Assembly: GCA_903919165.1 (NCBI GenBank)
Contig: CAIXHJ010000001.1
Span: forward strand, 1-6,028
Origin: an uncultured Holophagaceae bacterium
GTDB lineage: Bacteria > Acidobacteriota > Holophagae > Holophagales > Holophagaceae
Reading direction: 5' to 3'
Length of the DNA stretch: 6,028 bases
Positions 1 to 5,192 of this stretch are shown in pieces; within the stretch, counting starts at the first letter, position 1, and the number at the start of each line of letters is the position of its first letter. Both the position numbers and the translations under genes were made by a program. The notes beneath the pieces were generated by a model. That model searched no databases and was not told the DNA's origin. It saw nothing but the letters and a program-made list of their open reading frames with translations.

Positions 1-99
1 CGGCCCATCCGAGCCGCTAACCACCCCATCCTTGCCCACGTGATGCGAACCGACGGCAGATAGAAGCAACCGGAAGAATTCCTCGCGGCTGAGGCTCAT
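1..99 (-). CDS. Partial gene of unknown function (5' end only), last visible gene of the AOR operon
   Basis: The reading frame is open to the left window edge, so only about 33 N-terminal residues are visible, beginning MSLSREEFFRLLLSAVG. I chose the ATG at 99-97 because a GGAG (plus-strand 107-110) lies seven bases upstream. An in-frame ATG at 123-121, directly abutting the TAG of the MoaD-like gene, would add eight residues (MTIRRSLE) but has a poorer ribosome-binding site. No domain is recognisable in this fragment. By position, a ThiF/MoeB/HesA-type adenylyltransferase that activates the neighbouring MoaD-like protein would fit, since AOR operons often end with one. That is inferred from context, not from the residues seen. 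Spacing to the preceding gene is 24 bases, or zero with the earlier start, which supports co-transcription. Confidence 0.55.
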   Translation of the reverse strand, partial: MSLSREEFFRLLLSAVGSHHVGKDGVVSGSDGP

Positions 100-106
100 C
101 TCTAGG

Positions 107-110
107 CTCC
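107..110 (-). promoter_or_regulatory. Candidate Shine-Dalgarno deciding the start of the left-edge gene
   Basis: On the minus strand GGAG lies seven bases before the ATG at 99-97. The alternative in-frame ATG at 123-121 has only a GC-rich GGCGGG-like stretch before it, so this site favours the shorter protein. Confidence 0.4.
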
Positions 111-123
111 GACGGATCGTCAT

Positions 124-378
124 CTACCCGCCGGCGACGGGGGGCCAAATGGCGAGAACTTCACCCTCGGAAAGCACTCGACCGGCACGCGCCGCCTTGG
201 CCACCCAGACGCCATCCACCAGCACGATAGCGCACTGCCCTGGCGGGATGCCCTGCCGTTGGATCACGTCCGCTACGGTGGCCCCGGGTTCCATGTCCAA
301 GGCAAGGCTATGGCTCGACCTCACCTCGGCCGGAAGATGGACGGCGAGGGAGGCGAACAGCTTGAGTGTGATCTTCAT
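124..378 (-). CDS. MoaD/ThiS-family sulfur carrier protein of the AOR operon
   Basis: This 84-residue ubiquitin-fold protein has the hallmarks of a MoaD/ThiS sulfur carrier: an N-terminal strand MKITLKLFASL, a central GATVADVI segment (32-39), VLVDGVWV (52-59), an EGEVLAIWPPVAGG tail, and the diagnostic C-terminal Gly-Gly (83-84) that ends exactly at the stop. In this family the terminal glycine is adenylated and converted to a thiocarboxylate that donates the dithiolene sulfurs of molybdopterin/tungstopterin. Its place behind the AOR genes suggests a carrier dedicated to the tungsten cofactor of this enzyme (inference). Its ATG overlaps the TGA of the upstream flavoprotein gene by four bases (ATGA, plus-strand 375-378). 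No clear ribosome-binding site precedes it, so translation is probably coupled. The stop is TAG (126-124), followed at once by an in-frame ATG. It corresponds to the aorD position of Aromatoleum-type operons. Confidence 0.9.
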   Translation of the reverse strand: MKITLKLFASLAVHLPAEVRSSHSLALDMEPGATVADVIQRQGIPPGQCAIVLVDGVWVAKAARAGRVLSEGEVLAIWPPVAGG

Positions 379-1619
379 GCCATGCTATGCGCCGCGGCGA
401 GGTAGGCCTGCATGATCTGGGTGGGATCATCCATGAGCCGTTGCTTCCAGACGCCCAGCGGCAGACGACCTTCGATGAGTCCCCGGAGGGCTCCGACATG
501 ATCCGTGAAGCCCACTGTGTTCGCACCGACCAGCCGGTCGCCTTCGAACTGTAGGTTTAGGTAGCGGTAGCGGGCTTCGTCCAACACTTCAGTGGACTCT
601 CCTCCGGGGACCCCCTGCCATTCACCGAAAGAGGAGGACACCAGACCGACGGTCGTGAGCACGTTGAAGACGAAACTGCCCTTGAAGCGGGCGGGCCGTC
701 CGGCCATATTCAGCGCCGCGATGCGACCCTGATCCACGGCATTGGGCTGGATGGCGTTGATCTGCCGCTTCCCGGTGAGGCAGTCGTTGGCCTCGGCCAC
801 GTCCCCCGCCGCATAGATACCGGGAAGGCTGCTCTGCATCGTGGCGTCCACCAGGACCCCCTGGCCAAGCTCGATGCCGCTGCCACCCAGGAATCCCAGG
901 TTCGGATCCACACCCACGACGCTGAGGTACATATCCGCGGGAAGGATGCTCCCATCGGGCAGGGCCACCTGGAGGACACCCCCCTCGGAGGTGATGCCCT
1001 TCGGCTGAGTGTGGGTCAGGATGCGAACGCCCTTGGCTTCGCACCAGCGGCGGAGCAGCCCACTGGCCGTTGGATTCATCATCCGTCGCACCATGTAGCC
1101 GCTGCGGACGAGAATCGTGAGGTTCACACCGCGCGAGAGCAGACCCTCCATGATGATGCAGCCCACGAAGCCTGCGCCCATCTGGACGATGCGCGTGCCT
1201 GGCCGGGCCTTGGCGAGGATGGTGCGAGCATCCTCCAGGGTCCAGCAGTGGTGGACGCCGGGCAGCTCAATCCCCGGGATGCGTTCCACACTTGGGCGTG
1301 AACCGGTGGCGATGAGCAGGCGGTCGTAGGGCAGGCTCTTACCAGCACCCACGCTCACGGTGCGGTTGGCGGTGTCCACGGACTGAGCGCGGGCCTGGAC
1401 CAGCTGGATGCGCAGGCGACTGTAGTGGTCCGCATCCTTGCGGAGGTGGGTGCCTGCCTCCGCGATGCCCCCCTTCAAGAGGTAGGGAATGGCCATGCGC
1501 GAGTAGGGCGGCCCCGCCTCGCCGCAGAGCAGGGTGATCTCTGCGGCGGGGTCGGCCTTTCGCAGGGTCTCCGCCGCCACCACGCCGGCGGGACCGCTTC
1601 CGATGATGAGATGTCTCAT
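375..1619 (-). CDS. FAD-dependent NAD(P)H oxidoreductase subunit, AorC-like
   Basis: A 414-residue pyridine-nucleotide-disulfide-oxidoreductase-fold flavoprotein. The FAD ADP-binding motif GSGPAG is at residues 7-12 and the ATGSRP motif at 104-109. A second dinucleotide (NAD(P)H) motif GAGFVG lies at 148-153, and the FAD-contacting segment GIYAAGDV at 267-274. The CxxxxC or CxxC redox disulfide of glutathione/thioredoxin reductases is absent, so it probably moves electrons between FAD, NAD and an FeS partner. In AOR operons this subunit lets aldehyde oxidation reduce NAD+ (family knowledge). I start it at the ATG at 1619 because MRHLIIGSGPAG places the Rossmann motif at the usual N-terminal position; the frame opens 24 codons further upstream, but that extension overlaps the AOR C-terminus. 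It begins 17 bases after the AOR stop with a modest AGG ribosome-binding site and ends in a four-base overlap with the MoaD-like gene. Confidence 0.9.
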   Translation of the reverse strand: MRHLIIGSGPAGVVAAETLRKADPAAEITLLCGEAGPPYSRMAIPYLLKGGIAEAGTHLRKDADHYSRLRIQLVQARAQSVDTANRTVSVGAGKSLPYDRLLIATGSRPSVERIPGIELPGVHHCWTLEDARTILAKARPGTRIVQMGAGFVGCIIMEGLLSRGVNLTILVRSGYMVRRMMNPTASGLLRRWCEAKGVRILTHTQPKGITSEGGVLQVALPDGSILPADMYLSVVGVDPNLGFLGGSGIELGQGVLVDATMQSSLPGIYAAGDVAEANDCLTGKRQINAIQPNAVDQGRIAALNMAGRPARFKGSFVFNVLTTVGLVSSSFGEWQGVPGGESTEVLDEARYRYLNLQFEGDRLVGANTVGFTDHVGALRGLIEGRLPLGVWKQRLMDDPTQIMQAYLAAAHSMA

Positions 1620-1636
1620 GGGAGACCTAGCACAGT

Positions 1637-1927
1637 TCACACGCCGAGACGCGTGCGCGTTTCGGCGGTGGGCACACCTTCCGGTGTCCAACCACGGACC
1701 TGGTAATACTCCGGCAGCATGATGTCCAGCTTCGACACCGCGCCCTTCTGCGGCCCAGTCTGTGCGGGTTCCTTCATCAGGCGGGGCGGCAGCTTGTCGT
1801 CCTTGCCGGTGAGGCCGGCACCGAGGTTGAACTCGCGCTCCATGTTCCAGATGCGCTCGCCAACCAGGAGCAGCCGTTCCTCGGACCAGTCGCCTTCGCA
1901 GGCGGCCTGGATCTGGGACTGGATGTC
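1637..1927 (-). pseudogene. C-terminal part of the AOR gene, separated by the in-frame TAG
   Basis: Directly after the TAG the same frame stays open for 96 codons to TGA (1637-1639). It reads as the conserved AOR C-terminus: GERIWNMEREFNLGAGLTGKDD, then LPPRL, then LPEYYQVRGWTPEGVPT. These match the usual family pattern of an RIWNLER helix, a DD..PPR loop and a final EYY..RGW..GVPT segment. The first ATG inside it is at 1843 (codon 549 of the full frame). It lacks a convincing ribosome-binding site and sits in the middle of a conserved helix, so independent re-initiation is unlikely. I see no sign of further decay: no frameshift and no second stop. That fits a very recent mutation, a sequence error or read-through rather than an old pseudogene. 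Confidence 0.85.
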
Positions 1928-1930
1928 CTA
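1928..1930 (-). other. In-frame amber (TAG) codon inside the AOR gene
   Basis: On the minus strand the codons read GCC TGG GGC TTG TAG GAC ATC CAG, that is A W G L stop D I Q. The TAG is codon 520 of a 616-residue frame and lies ten codons after the fourth cluster cysteine C510. In family members as I remember them this position, just before an acidic residue, often holds a glutamate, aspartate or other polar residue; GAG or CAG to TAG needs one base change. The basis for the interruption is direct reading of the sequence; its cause cannot be decided here. Confidence 0.9.
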
Positions 1931-3487
1931 CAAGCCCCAGGCGAAGGTGGTGAAGAGGCAGAGGCCGCTGGAATCCACCACGGCGGTGAGGTCCTGGAAG
2001 GCCTTGAGCATGGCGGGTTTCCCCTCGGTTGCCTGAGGCTCCATCTTCACTGGGATGCCCAGGACCTCGGGGGACACCATGTAGCCGCGGAGGTGGCAGG
2101 CGCCCCGGTTGCTGGTGGCGTAGGCCAGGCCCATGCCCTGGAGGCCACGGCCATCGTAGGCGGGGAACTCCTGGCCCTTGACGGTCATGGAAAGCTCAGG
2201 CCGGCCGTACTTGGCGCAGAGCCGTTTGGAACCCAGGCCGATGGTCTTGCCGAAGCCCTCGCCGATGGCGGTCAATTCGGCGAGCCTGACCATGGCCTCG
2301 GTGGATCCGAAGGGCAGTTCGAACCCGACTTCCTCCTTGGTAAGGAGGCCCAATTCATATAGCTCCATGGCGGCACCGACCGTGGCGCCGAAGGAGATGG
2401 GATCGAAACCGTCCTCGTTGCAGAGGAAATTGGCGTAGGTCAGGGCCTCCAGGTCAGAGACGCCGTTGGCGGCGCCCAGGGCCCAGGCGGCCTCGTATTC
2501 CACGCCACCGGAGGCACCTTTGTATTGCGGCTTGTCCTTGATGCTGAAGTGATTGGGATCCATGCGGGAGATGCGGCCGCAGGCGATGGTGCAGCCGAAG
2601 CAGGCACCGTTCGTGACCAGGTTCGCCTTGCCATCCGTGGGCCGCTTTTCGTGCATGGCCTCGCCGGAAATGGCCTTGGCGCCCTCGAACTGGACTTCCC
2701 GGTGGTTGCGGGTGGGCAACGCCCCCAGCTCGTTGATGACGTTCATGAGGACCTGGGTGCCGTAGGTCGGGAGCCCCTGCCCTGTCACGCCATTGGCCGC
2801 CAGCACCTTCTTCCCCGCCTCGGTGGCCGCGAAGAAAGCTTCAGGATCCGCGATCTGGTACGCATCGGTCCGCGTGCCACGAACAGCCACGGCCTTGAGG
2901 TTCTTCGAGCCCATGACGGCGCCGACGCCGGACCGTCCGGCGGCCCGGTGCAGGTCGTTCACGATGCCGGCATAGAGCACCCGGTTTTCCCCGGCCCGGC
3001 CGATGGAGGCCACACGGATCTGGGGATCCTGGTGCTGCTTTTTAATGATTCCCTCGGTCTCCCAGACCGTCTTGCCCCAGAGGTGGGTGGCGTCCACCAG
3101 CTCAGCCTGCCCATCCGTGATGAGCAGATAGACGGGCTTGGCCGAAGCCCCCTCGAAGATCACCATGTCCCAGCCCGCGAACTTCAGCTCGGCGCCGAAG
3201 TACCCGCCGGAATTGGAACAAGCGATGGCCCCGGTGAGCGGCCCTTTGGTGACCACCGAATAGCGTCCGCCAGTGGCCGCCATGGTCCCGGTGAGCGGCC
3301 CCGTCACGAAGATCAGCTTGTTCTTGGGAGAAAAAGGATCGACCTTGGGATCGATCTCCGAGACGAGGTACTTCGTGCCGAGACCCCGCTGGCCCATGTA
3401 ATCGTGGGCCCATGCCATGTTCAACGGCTCCGTGATGCAGGTGCCGGCCTCAAGGTTCACGCGAAGGACGTTCTTGGTCCATGCCAT
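1928..3487 (-). CDS. Aldehyde:ferredoxin oxidoreductase (tungsten), main part, ended early by an in-frame TAG
   Basis: These 519 codons encode most of an AOR-family catalytic subunit, which oxidises aldehydes to carboxylic acids at a tungsten-bis-pterin centre. Domain 1 shows GPLTG at 63-67 and 82-86, GGRYS at 73-77 and AGRSGVGAVMGSKNLKA at 183-199. The [4Fe-4S] ligands are C296, C299 and C303 (CxxCxxxC) plus C510 in the pterin-binding motif DSSGLC (505-510). An NEDGFD segment (357-362) matches the first DxxGxD-type pterin motif, and the acidic residues of EYE (330-332) and H465 in GACHLRGY correspond to conserved active-site positions. The ATG at 3487 has AGGAG (plus-strand 3496-3500) eight bases upstream and lies 12 bases after the FeS gene. 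The frame stops at TAG 1928-1930, but the same frame continues as normal AOR sequence to a TGA at 1637. The intact protein would be about 616 residues, the usual family length. As written, the product lacks the last 97 residues of the C-terminal domain. Confidence 0.93.
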   Translation of the reverse strand: MAWTKNVLRVNLEAGTCITEPLNMAWAHDYMGQRGLGTKYLVSEIDPKVDPFSPKNKLIFVTGPLTGTMAATGGRYSVVTKGPLTGAIACSNSGGYFGAELKFAGWDMVIFEGASAKPVYLLITDGQAELVDATHLWGKTVWETEGIIKKQHQDPQIRVASIGRAGENRVLYAGIVNDLHRAAGRSGVGAVMGSKNLKAVAVRGTRTDAYQIADPEAFFAATEAGKKVLAANGVTGQGLPTYGTQVLMNVINELGALPTRNHREVQFEGAKAISGEAMHEKRPTDGKANLVTNGACFGCTIACGRISRMDPNHFSIKDKPQYKGASGGVEYEAAWALGAANGVSDLEALTYANFLCNEDGFDPISFGATVGAAMELYELGLLTKEEVGFELPFGSTEAMVRLAELTAIGEGFGKTIGLGSKRLCAKYGRPELSMTVKGQEFPAYDGRGLQGMGLAYATSNRGACHLRGYMVSPEVLGIPVKMEPQATEGKPAMLKAFQDLTAVVDSSGLCLFTTFAWGL

Positions 3488-3499
3488 GGCAGTCTCTCC

Positions 3500-3976
3500 T
3501 CACACCGTCGCGGGGTTGGTGTCGGTCTTGCCCGCCCACTGGCGCATTTTCTCGAATCCCGTCCAGTCCGAATCCACGTAGGTGATGGCGGCCGTGGGAC
3601 AGGCCTTCGCGCAGGCGGGCGCGCCGTCGCAGAGGTCGCACTTCTGCACCTTGCCGGTCTGGGCCACGTAGTTGATGGTGCCGAAGGGGCAGGCAATCGT
3701 GCAGACCTTGCAGCCCACGCAAGTGGGATCCAGCACGATTTTCGCGCCGGTGACGGGGTCGAGCTGGATGGCGTCCACTGGACAGGCCGTCATGCACCAG
3801 GCCTCATCGCACTGGGTGCAGGTGTAGGGCACGAACCGCCCCTCGTGATGGAAGGAGAACACCTTGATGCGCGACTTGGCGATCGTGAAGCTCCGGTAGT
3901 TCTCCCAGGAGCACGCCATCTCGCACTGGAGACAGCCTGTGCACTTGTTGGGATCGATTTGGAGGGATTTCTGCAT
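3500..3976 (-). CDS. Polyferredoxin-like electron-transfer subunit with four [4Fe-4S] clusters, AorA-like
   Basis: A 158-residue iron-sulfur protein of the HycB/DmsB-like family with 16 cysteines in four groups: C12/C15/C18/C22, C53/C56/C61/C65, C86/C89/C92/C96 and C113/C116/C122/C126. CxxCxxC and C..CP spacing is typical of four [4Fe-4S] clusters forming an electron wire. It has no twin-arginine signal and no membrane segment, so it should be cytoplasmic, unlike periplasmic relatives such as HybA. The start at 3976 is supported by a perfect AGGAGG seven bases upstream; the frame is open further upstream, but those residues are basic, look non-coding and lie in the intergenic region. As first gene of the operon, 12 bases before the AOR gene, it probably links the tungsten subunit to the flavin subunit. 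In the Aromatoleum AOR the corresponding AorA protomers stack into a filament; whether that happens here is unknown. Confidence 0.92.
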   Translation of the reverse strand: MQKSLQIDPNKCTGCLQCEMACSWENYRSFTIAKSRIKVFSFHHEGRFVPYTCTQCDEAWCMTACPVDAIQLDPVTGAKIVLDPTCVGCKVCTIACPFGTINYVAQTGKVQKCDLCDGAPACAKACPTAAITYVDSDWTGFEKMRQWAGKTDTNPATV

Positions 3977-3983
3977 GGTGAAA

Positions 3984-3989
3984 CCTCCT
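3984..3989 (-). promoter_or_regulatory. Strong Shine-Dalgarno (AGGAGG) of the first AOR operon gene
   Basis: On the minus strand TAGGAGGTTTCACCATG gives a perfect AGGAGG with a seven-base spacer to the ATG at 3976-3974. It fixes the start of the FeS subunit and excludes the longer open frame reaching to 4090. Confidence 0.85.
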
Positions 3990-4021
3990 ATGTGAAAACC
4001 TTCCCGGGGTGGACGGCGATG

Positions 4022-4052
4022 ATCATAAATCGGATAGCGCTCGGACCGTCTA
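4022..4052 (-). promoter_or_regulatory. Possible sigma70-type promoter of the AOR operon
   Basis: A TATGAT hexamer (plus-strand 4022-4027, five of six to TATAAT) on the minus strand lies 45 bases before the FeS-subunit start. A TAGACG (4047-4052) resembling -35 sits 19 bases upstream of it, which is a longer spacer than usual. The stretch is more AT-rich than its surroundings. The match is by eye only and a different sigma factor cannot be excluded. Confidence 0.35.
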
Positions 4053-4114
4053 CTTTTTCTAGGGCTTTTCTGCGGCAGGCCCAAATTCAAACCTGGTGAG
4101 GGTTTCGATGAATG

Positions 4115-4149
4115 GAGATGAAGAGTCTCTATCTCATTATTGACTCAAT
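4115..4149. promoter_or_regulatory. Two adjacent dyad sequences in the divergent intergenic region, possible operator
   Basis: The first dyad (4115-4135) reads GAGAT-GA-AGAG-T-CTCT-ATCTC: two nested complementary arms around one central base with a two-base bulge. Three bases later lies ATTGACTCAAT (4139-4149), five-base arms around a central C. They sit between the divergent AOR and arnD genes, upstream of both starts. The second overlaps a TTGACT that could be a -35 for arnD. No known regulator motif is recognised. Confidence 0.3.
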
Positions 4150-4168
4150 TCGATATCATCAGGTCTAT
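4140..4168 (+). promoter_or_regulatory. Possible promoter of the arnD-like gene
   Basis: TTGACT (4140-4145, five of six to TTGACA) is followed after 17 bases by GTCTAT (4163-4168), a weak -10. The distance to the arnD start (4233) is about 65 bases. The -35 overlaps the ATTGACTCAAT dyad, so a repressor there would block it. By-eye match only. Confidence 0.25.
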
Positions 4169-4221
4169 CGGCGGACGGCTGGCTTGTGGCAGCCCCCATT
4201 CGCGGGTGGAATGGAAGGGAC

Positions 4222-4226
4222 AAGGA
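4222..4226 (+). promoter_or_regulatory. Shine-Dalgarno (AAGGA) that fixes the arnD-like start
   Basis: AAGGA lies six bases before the ATG at 4233. It supports this start over an in-frame ATG at 4140, whose extra 31 residues have no counterpart in ArnD proteins. Confidence 0.6.
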
Positions 4227-4232
4227 ACCCGC

Positions 4233-5123
4233 ATGAAATCCATCTCCCTCCGCGTCGATGTGGACACATTGGAAGGCTCGATCACGGGCATCCCGACCCT
4301 GCTGCGGCTGCTCGACAAGCACCGGATGCGGGCCAGCTTCTATTTCAGCTTCGGACCGGACAACAGCGGCAAGGCCATCCGCCGCATCTTCCGCAAGGGC
4401 TTCCTGGCCAAGATGCGCCGCACCAACGCCACGAAGCTGTATGGCTTCAGGACCATGATGTACGGCGTGCTGCTGCCGGCACCCATCATCTGGAAACAGG
4501 CAGACGCGGAGATGCGGGCCGCGAAGGCGGCGGGCCATGAGGTGGGCATCCATGCCTGGGACCACGTGCAGTACCACGACCTGCTGGACCGGAAATCCCG
4601 GCTCTGGCTGTCGGACTGGTACGCGAATGCCCACGAGGCCTTCGGTTCCGTCTTCGGAGAGAAGCCCCTGGGCGCCGTGAGTCCCGCCTGGCGCTGCAAC
4701 GACACCACCCTGGAGCTGCAGGAGGCCTACGGTCTCGCCTATGCCGGCGACTGCCGGGGCATCGCACCGTTCTATCCCATCGTGAGGGGACAGACCCTGA
4801 AGACCCTGCAAATTCCCACTACACTGCCCACTCTGGATGAGCTCCTGGGCCTGGACGGACGCACACCGGACCAGGTGAACCGAGAGGTCTGGGACCTGGT
4901 GCGCGAGAATGCCCTGAACGTCTACGCCCTGCACACGGAAGTGGAAGGCGGCGCCCTCTTTGAGACCTTCGACGCCTTCCTGGGCGGCTTGAACGCGCGC
5001 GGCGTCAGGGCCCGTACCCACATCGACTGGTTACCGGAACTGAAAGCCGCGAATCCCCCGGCCAAGGAAGTCACCCGTCGCGAGATCCCCGGGCGCGCGG
5101 GTTGGGTGAGTTGGGAAGGCTGA
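4233..5123 (+). CDS. arnD: ArnD-like polysaccharide deacetylase: 4-deoxy-4-formamido-L-arabinose-phosphoundecaprenol deformylase
   Basis: A 296-residue NodB-type deacetylase, the same length as the enterobacterial ArnD I remember. ArnD removes the formyl group from undecaprenyl-phosphate-L-Ara4FN at the cytoplasmic face of the inner membrane, giving the L-Ara4N donor that later decorates lipid A. Visible ArnD signatures are RVDVDT at 7-12 (D9/D11 metal and catalytic aspartates), ASFYFSFGPDN at 34-44, a KM.R.NA..LYG block at 60-71, HAWDH at 107-111 (the HxxxH metal histidines), AWR at 152-154, GDCRG at 172-176, QIP.TLPT.DE at 193-203, YALHTEVEG at 231-239 (H234) and a final GRAGW at 287-291. 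All expected catalytic residues appear present. There is no signal peptide or obvious membrane helix, which suits a cytoplasmic-face enzyme. No arnA, arnB, arnC, arnT or pmr regulator is in view, so the substrate is by family only. An in-frame ATG at 4140 was not chosen. Confidence 0.88.
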   Translation: MKSISLRVDVDTLEGSITGIPTLLRLLDKHRMRASFYFSFGPDNSGKAIRRIFRKGFLAKMRRTNATKLYGFRTMMYGVLLPAPIIWKQADAEMRAAKAAGHEVGIHAWDHVQYHDLLDRKSRLWLSDWYANAHEAFGSVFGEKPLGAVSPAWRCNDTTLELQEAYGLAYAGDCRGIAPFYPIVRGQTLKTLQIPTTLPTLDELLGLDGRTPDQVNREVWDLVRENALNVYALHTEVEGGALFETFDAFLGGLNARGVRARTHIDWLPELKAANPPAKEVTRREIPGRAGWVSWEG

Positions 5124-5160
5124 ACCCCGGTCGCCCGACGCAAGACGAGGACCGGTGCGG

Positions 5161-5166
5161 TAGGAT
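5161..5166 (+). promoter_or_regulatory. Weak possible -10 element before the S9 hydrolase gene
   Basis: TAGGAT matches four of six bases of TATAAT, 26 bases before the ATG at 5193. No good -35 lies at the right distance. The 69-base gap (5124-5192) could equally be read through from arnD. Low support. Confidence 0.15.
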
Positions 5167-5192
5167 CTGAGTCACGCGTCCCTGAGGTTTCC

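Noticed and set aside
1637..1843. A separate 68-residue gene starting at the ATG at 1843
   Set aside because: No ribosome-binding site; the ATG lies within the conserved IWN.ER helix of AOR and in the same frame as the upstream AOR part, so it is the tail of the interrupted gene.
3231..3301. A 14-base direct repeat (3231-3244 and 3288-3301), 57 bases apart
   Set aside because: Both copies are in frame and encode the GPLTG motif that occurs twice in AOR domain 1, so it is protein conservation rather than a DNA element.
4061..4082. GGGC ... GCCC with inner CTG/CAG as a hairpin in the intergenic region
   Set aside because: Arms are short and interrupted and there is no T tract on either strand, so it is not convincing as a terminator or riboswitch.
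2525..4099. A 524-codon open frame on the plus strand opposite the AOR and FeS genes
   Set aside because: It is antisense to two genes with unmistakable family motifs, its translation has no recognisable domain and is rich in G, A, H and D as expected from the complement of GC-rich codons, and it crosses the promoter region and SD of the opposite operon.
4137..5021. A 294-codon open frame on the minus strand opposite arnD
   Set aside because: Shadow of the arnD reading frame in GC-rich DNA; no motif, and the sense strand encodes a full ArnD.
5127..5155. Inverted repeat CCGGTC ... GACCGG after the arnD stop as a terminator
   Set aside because: Only a six-base stem with a 17-base loop and no following T run; too weak to call.
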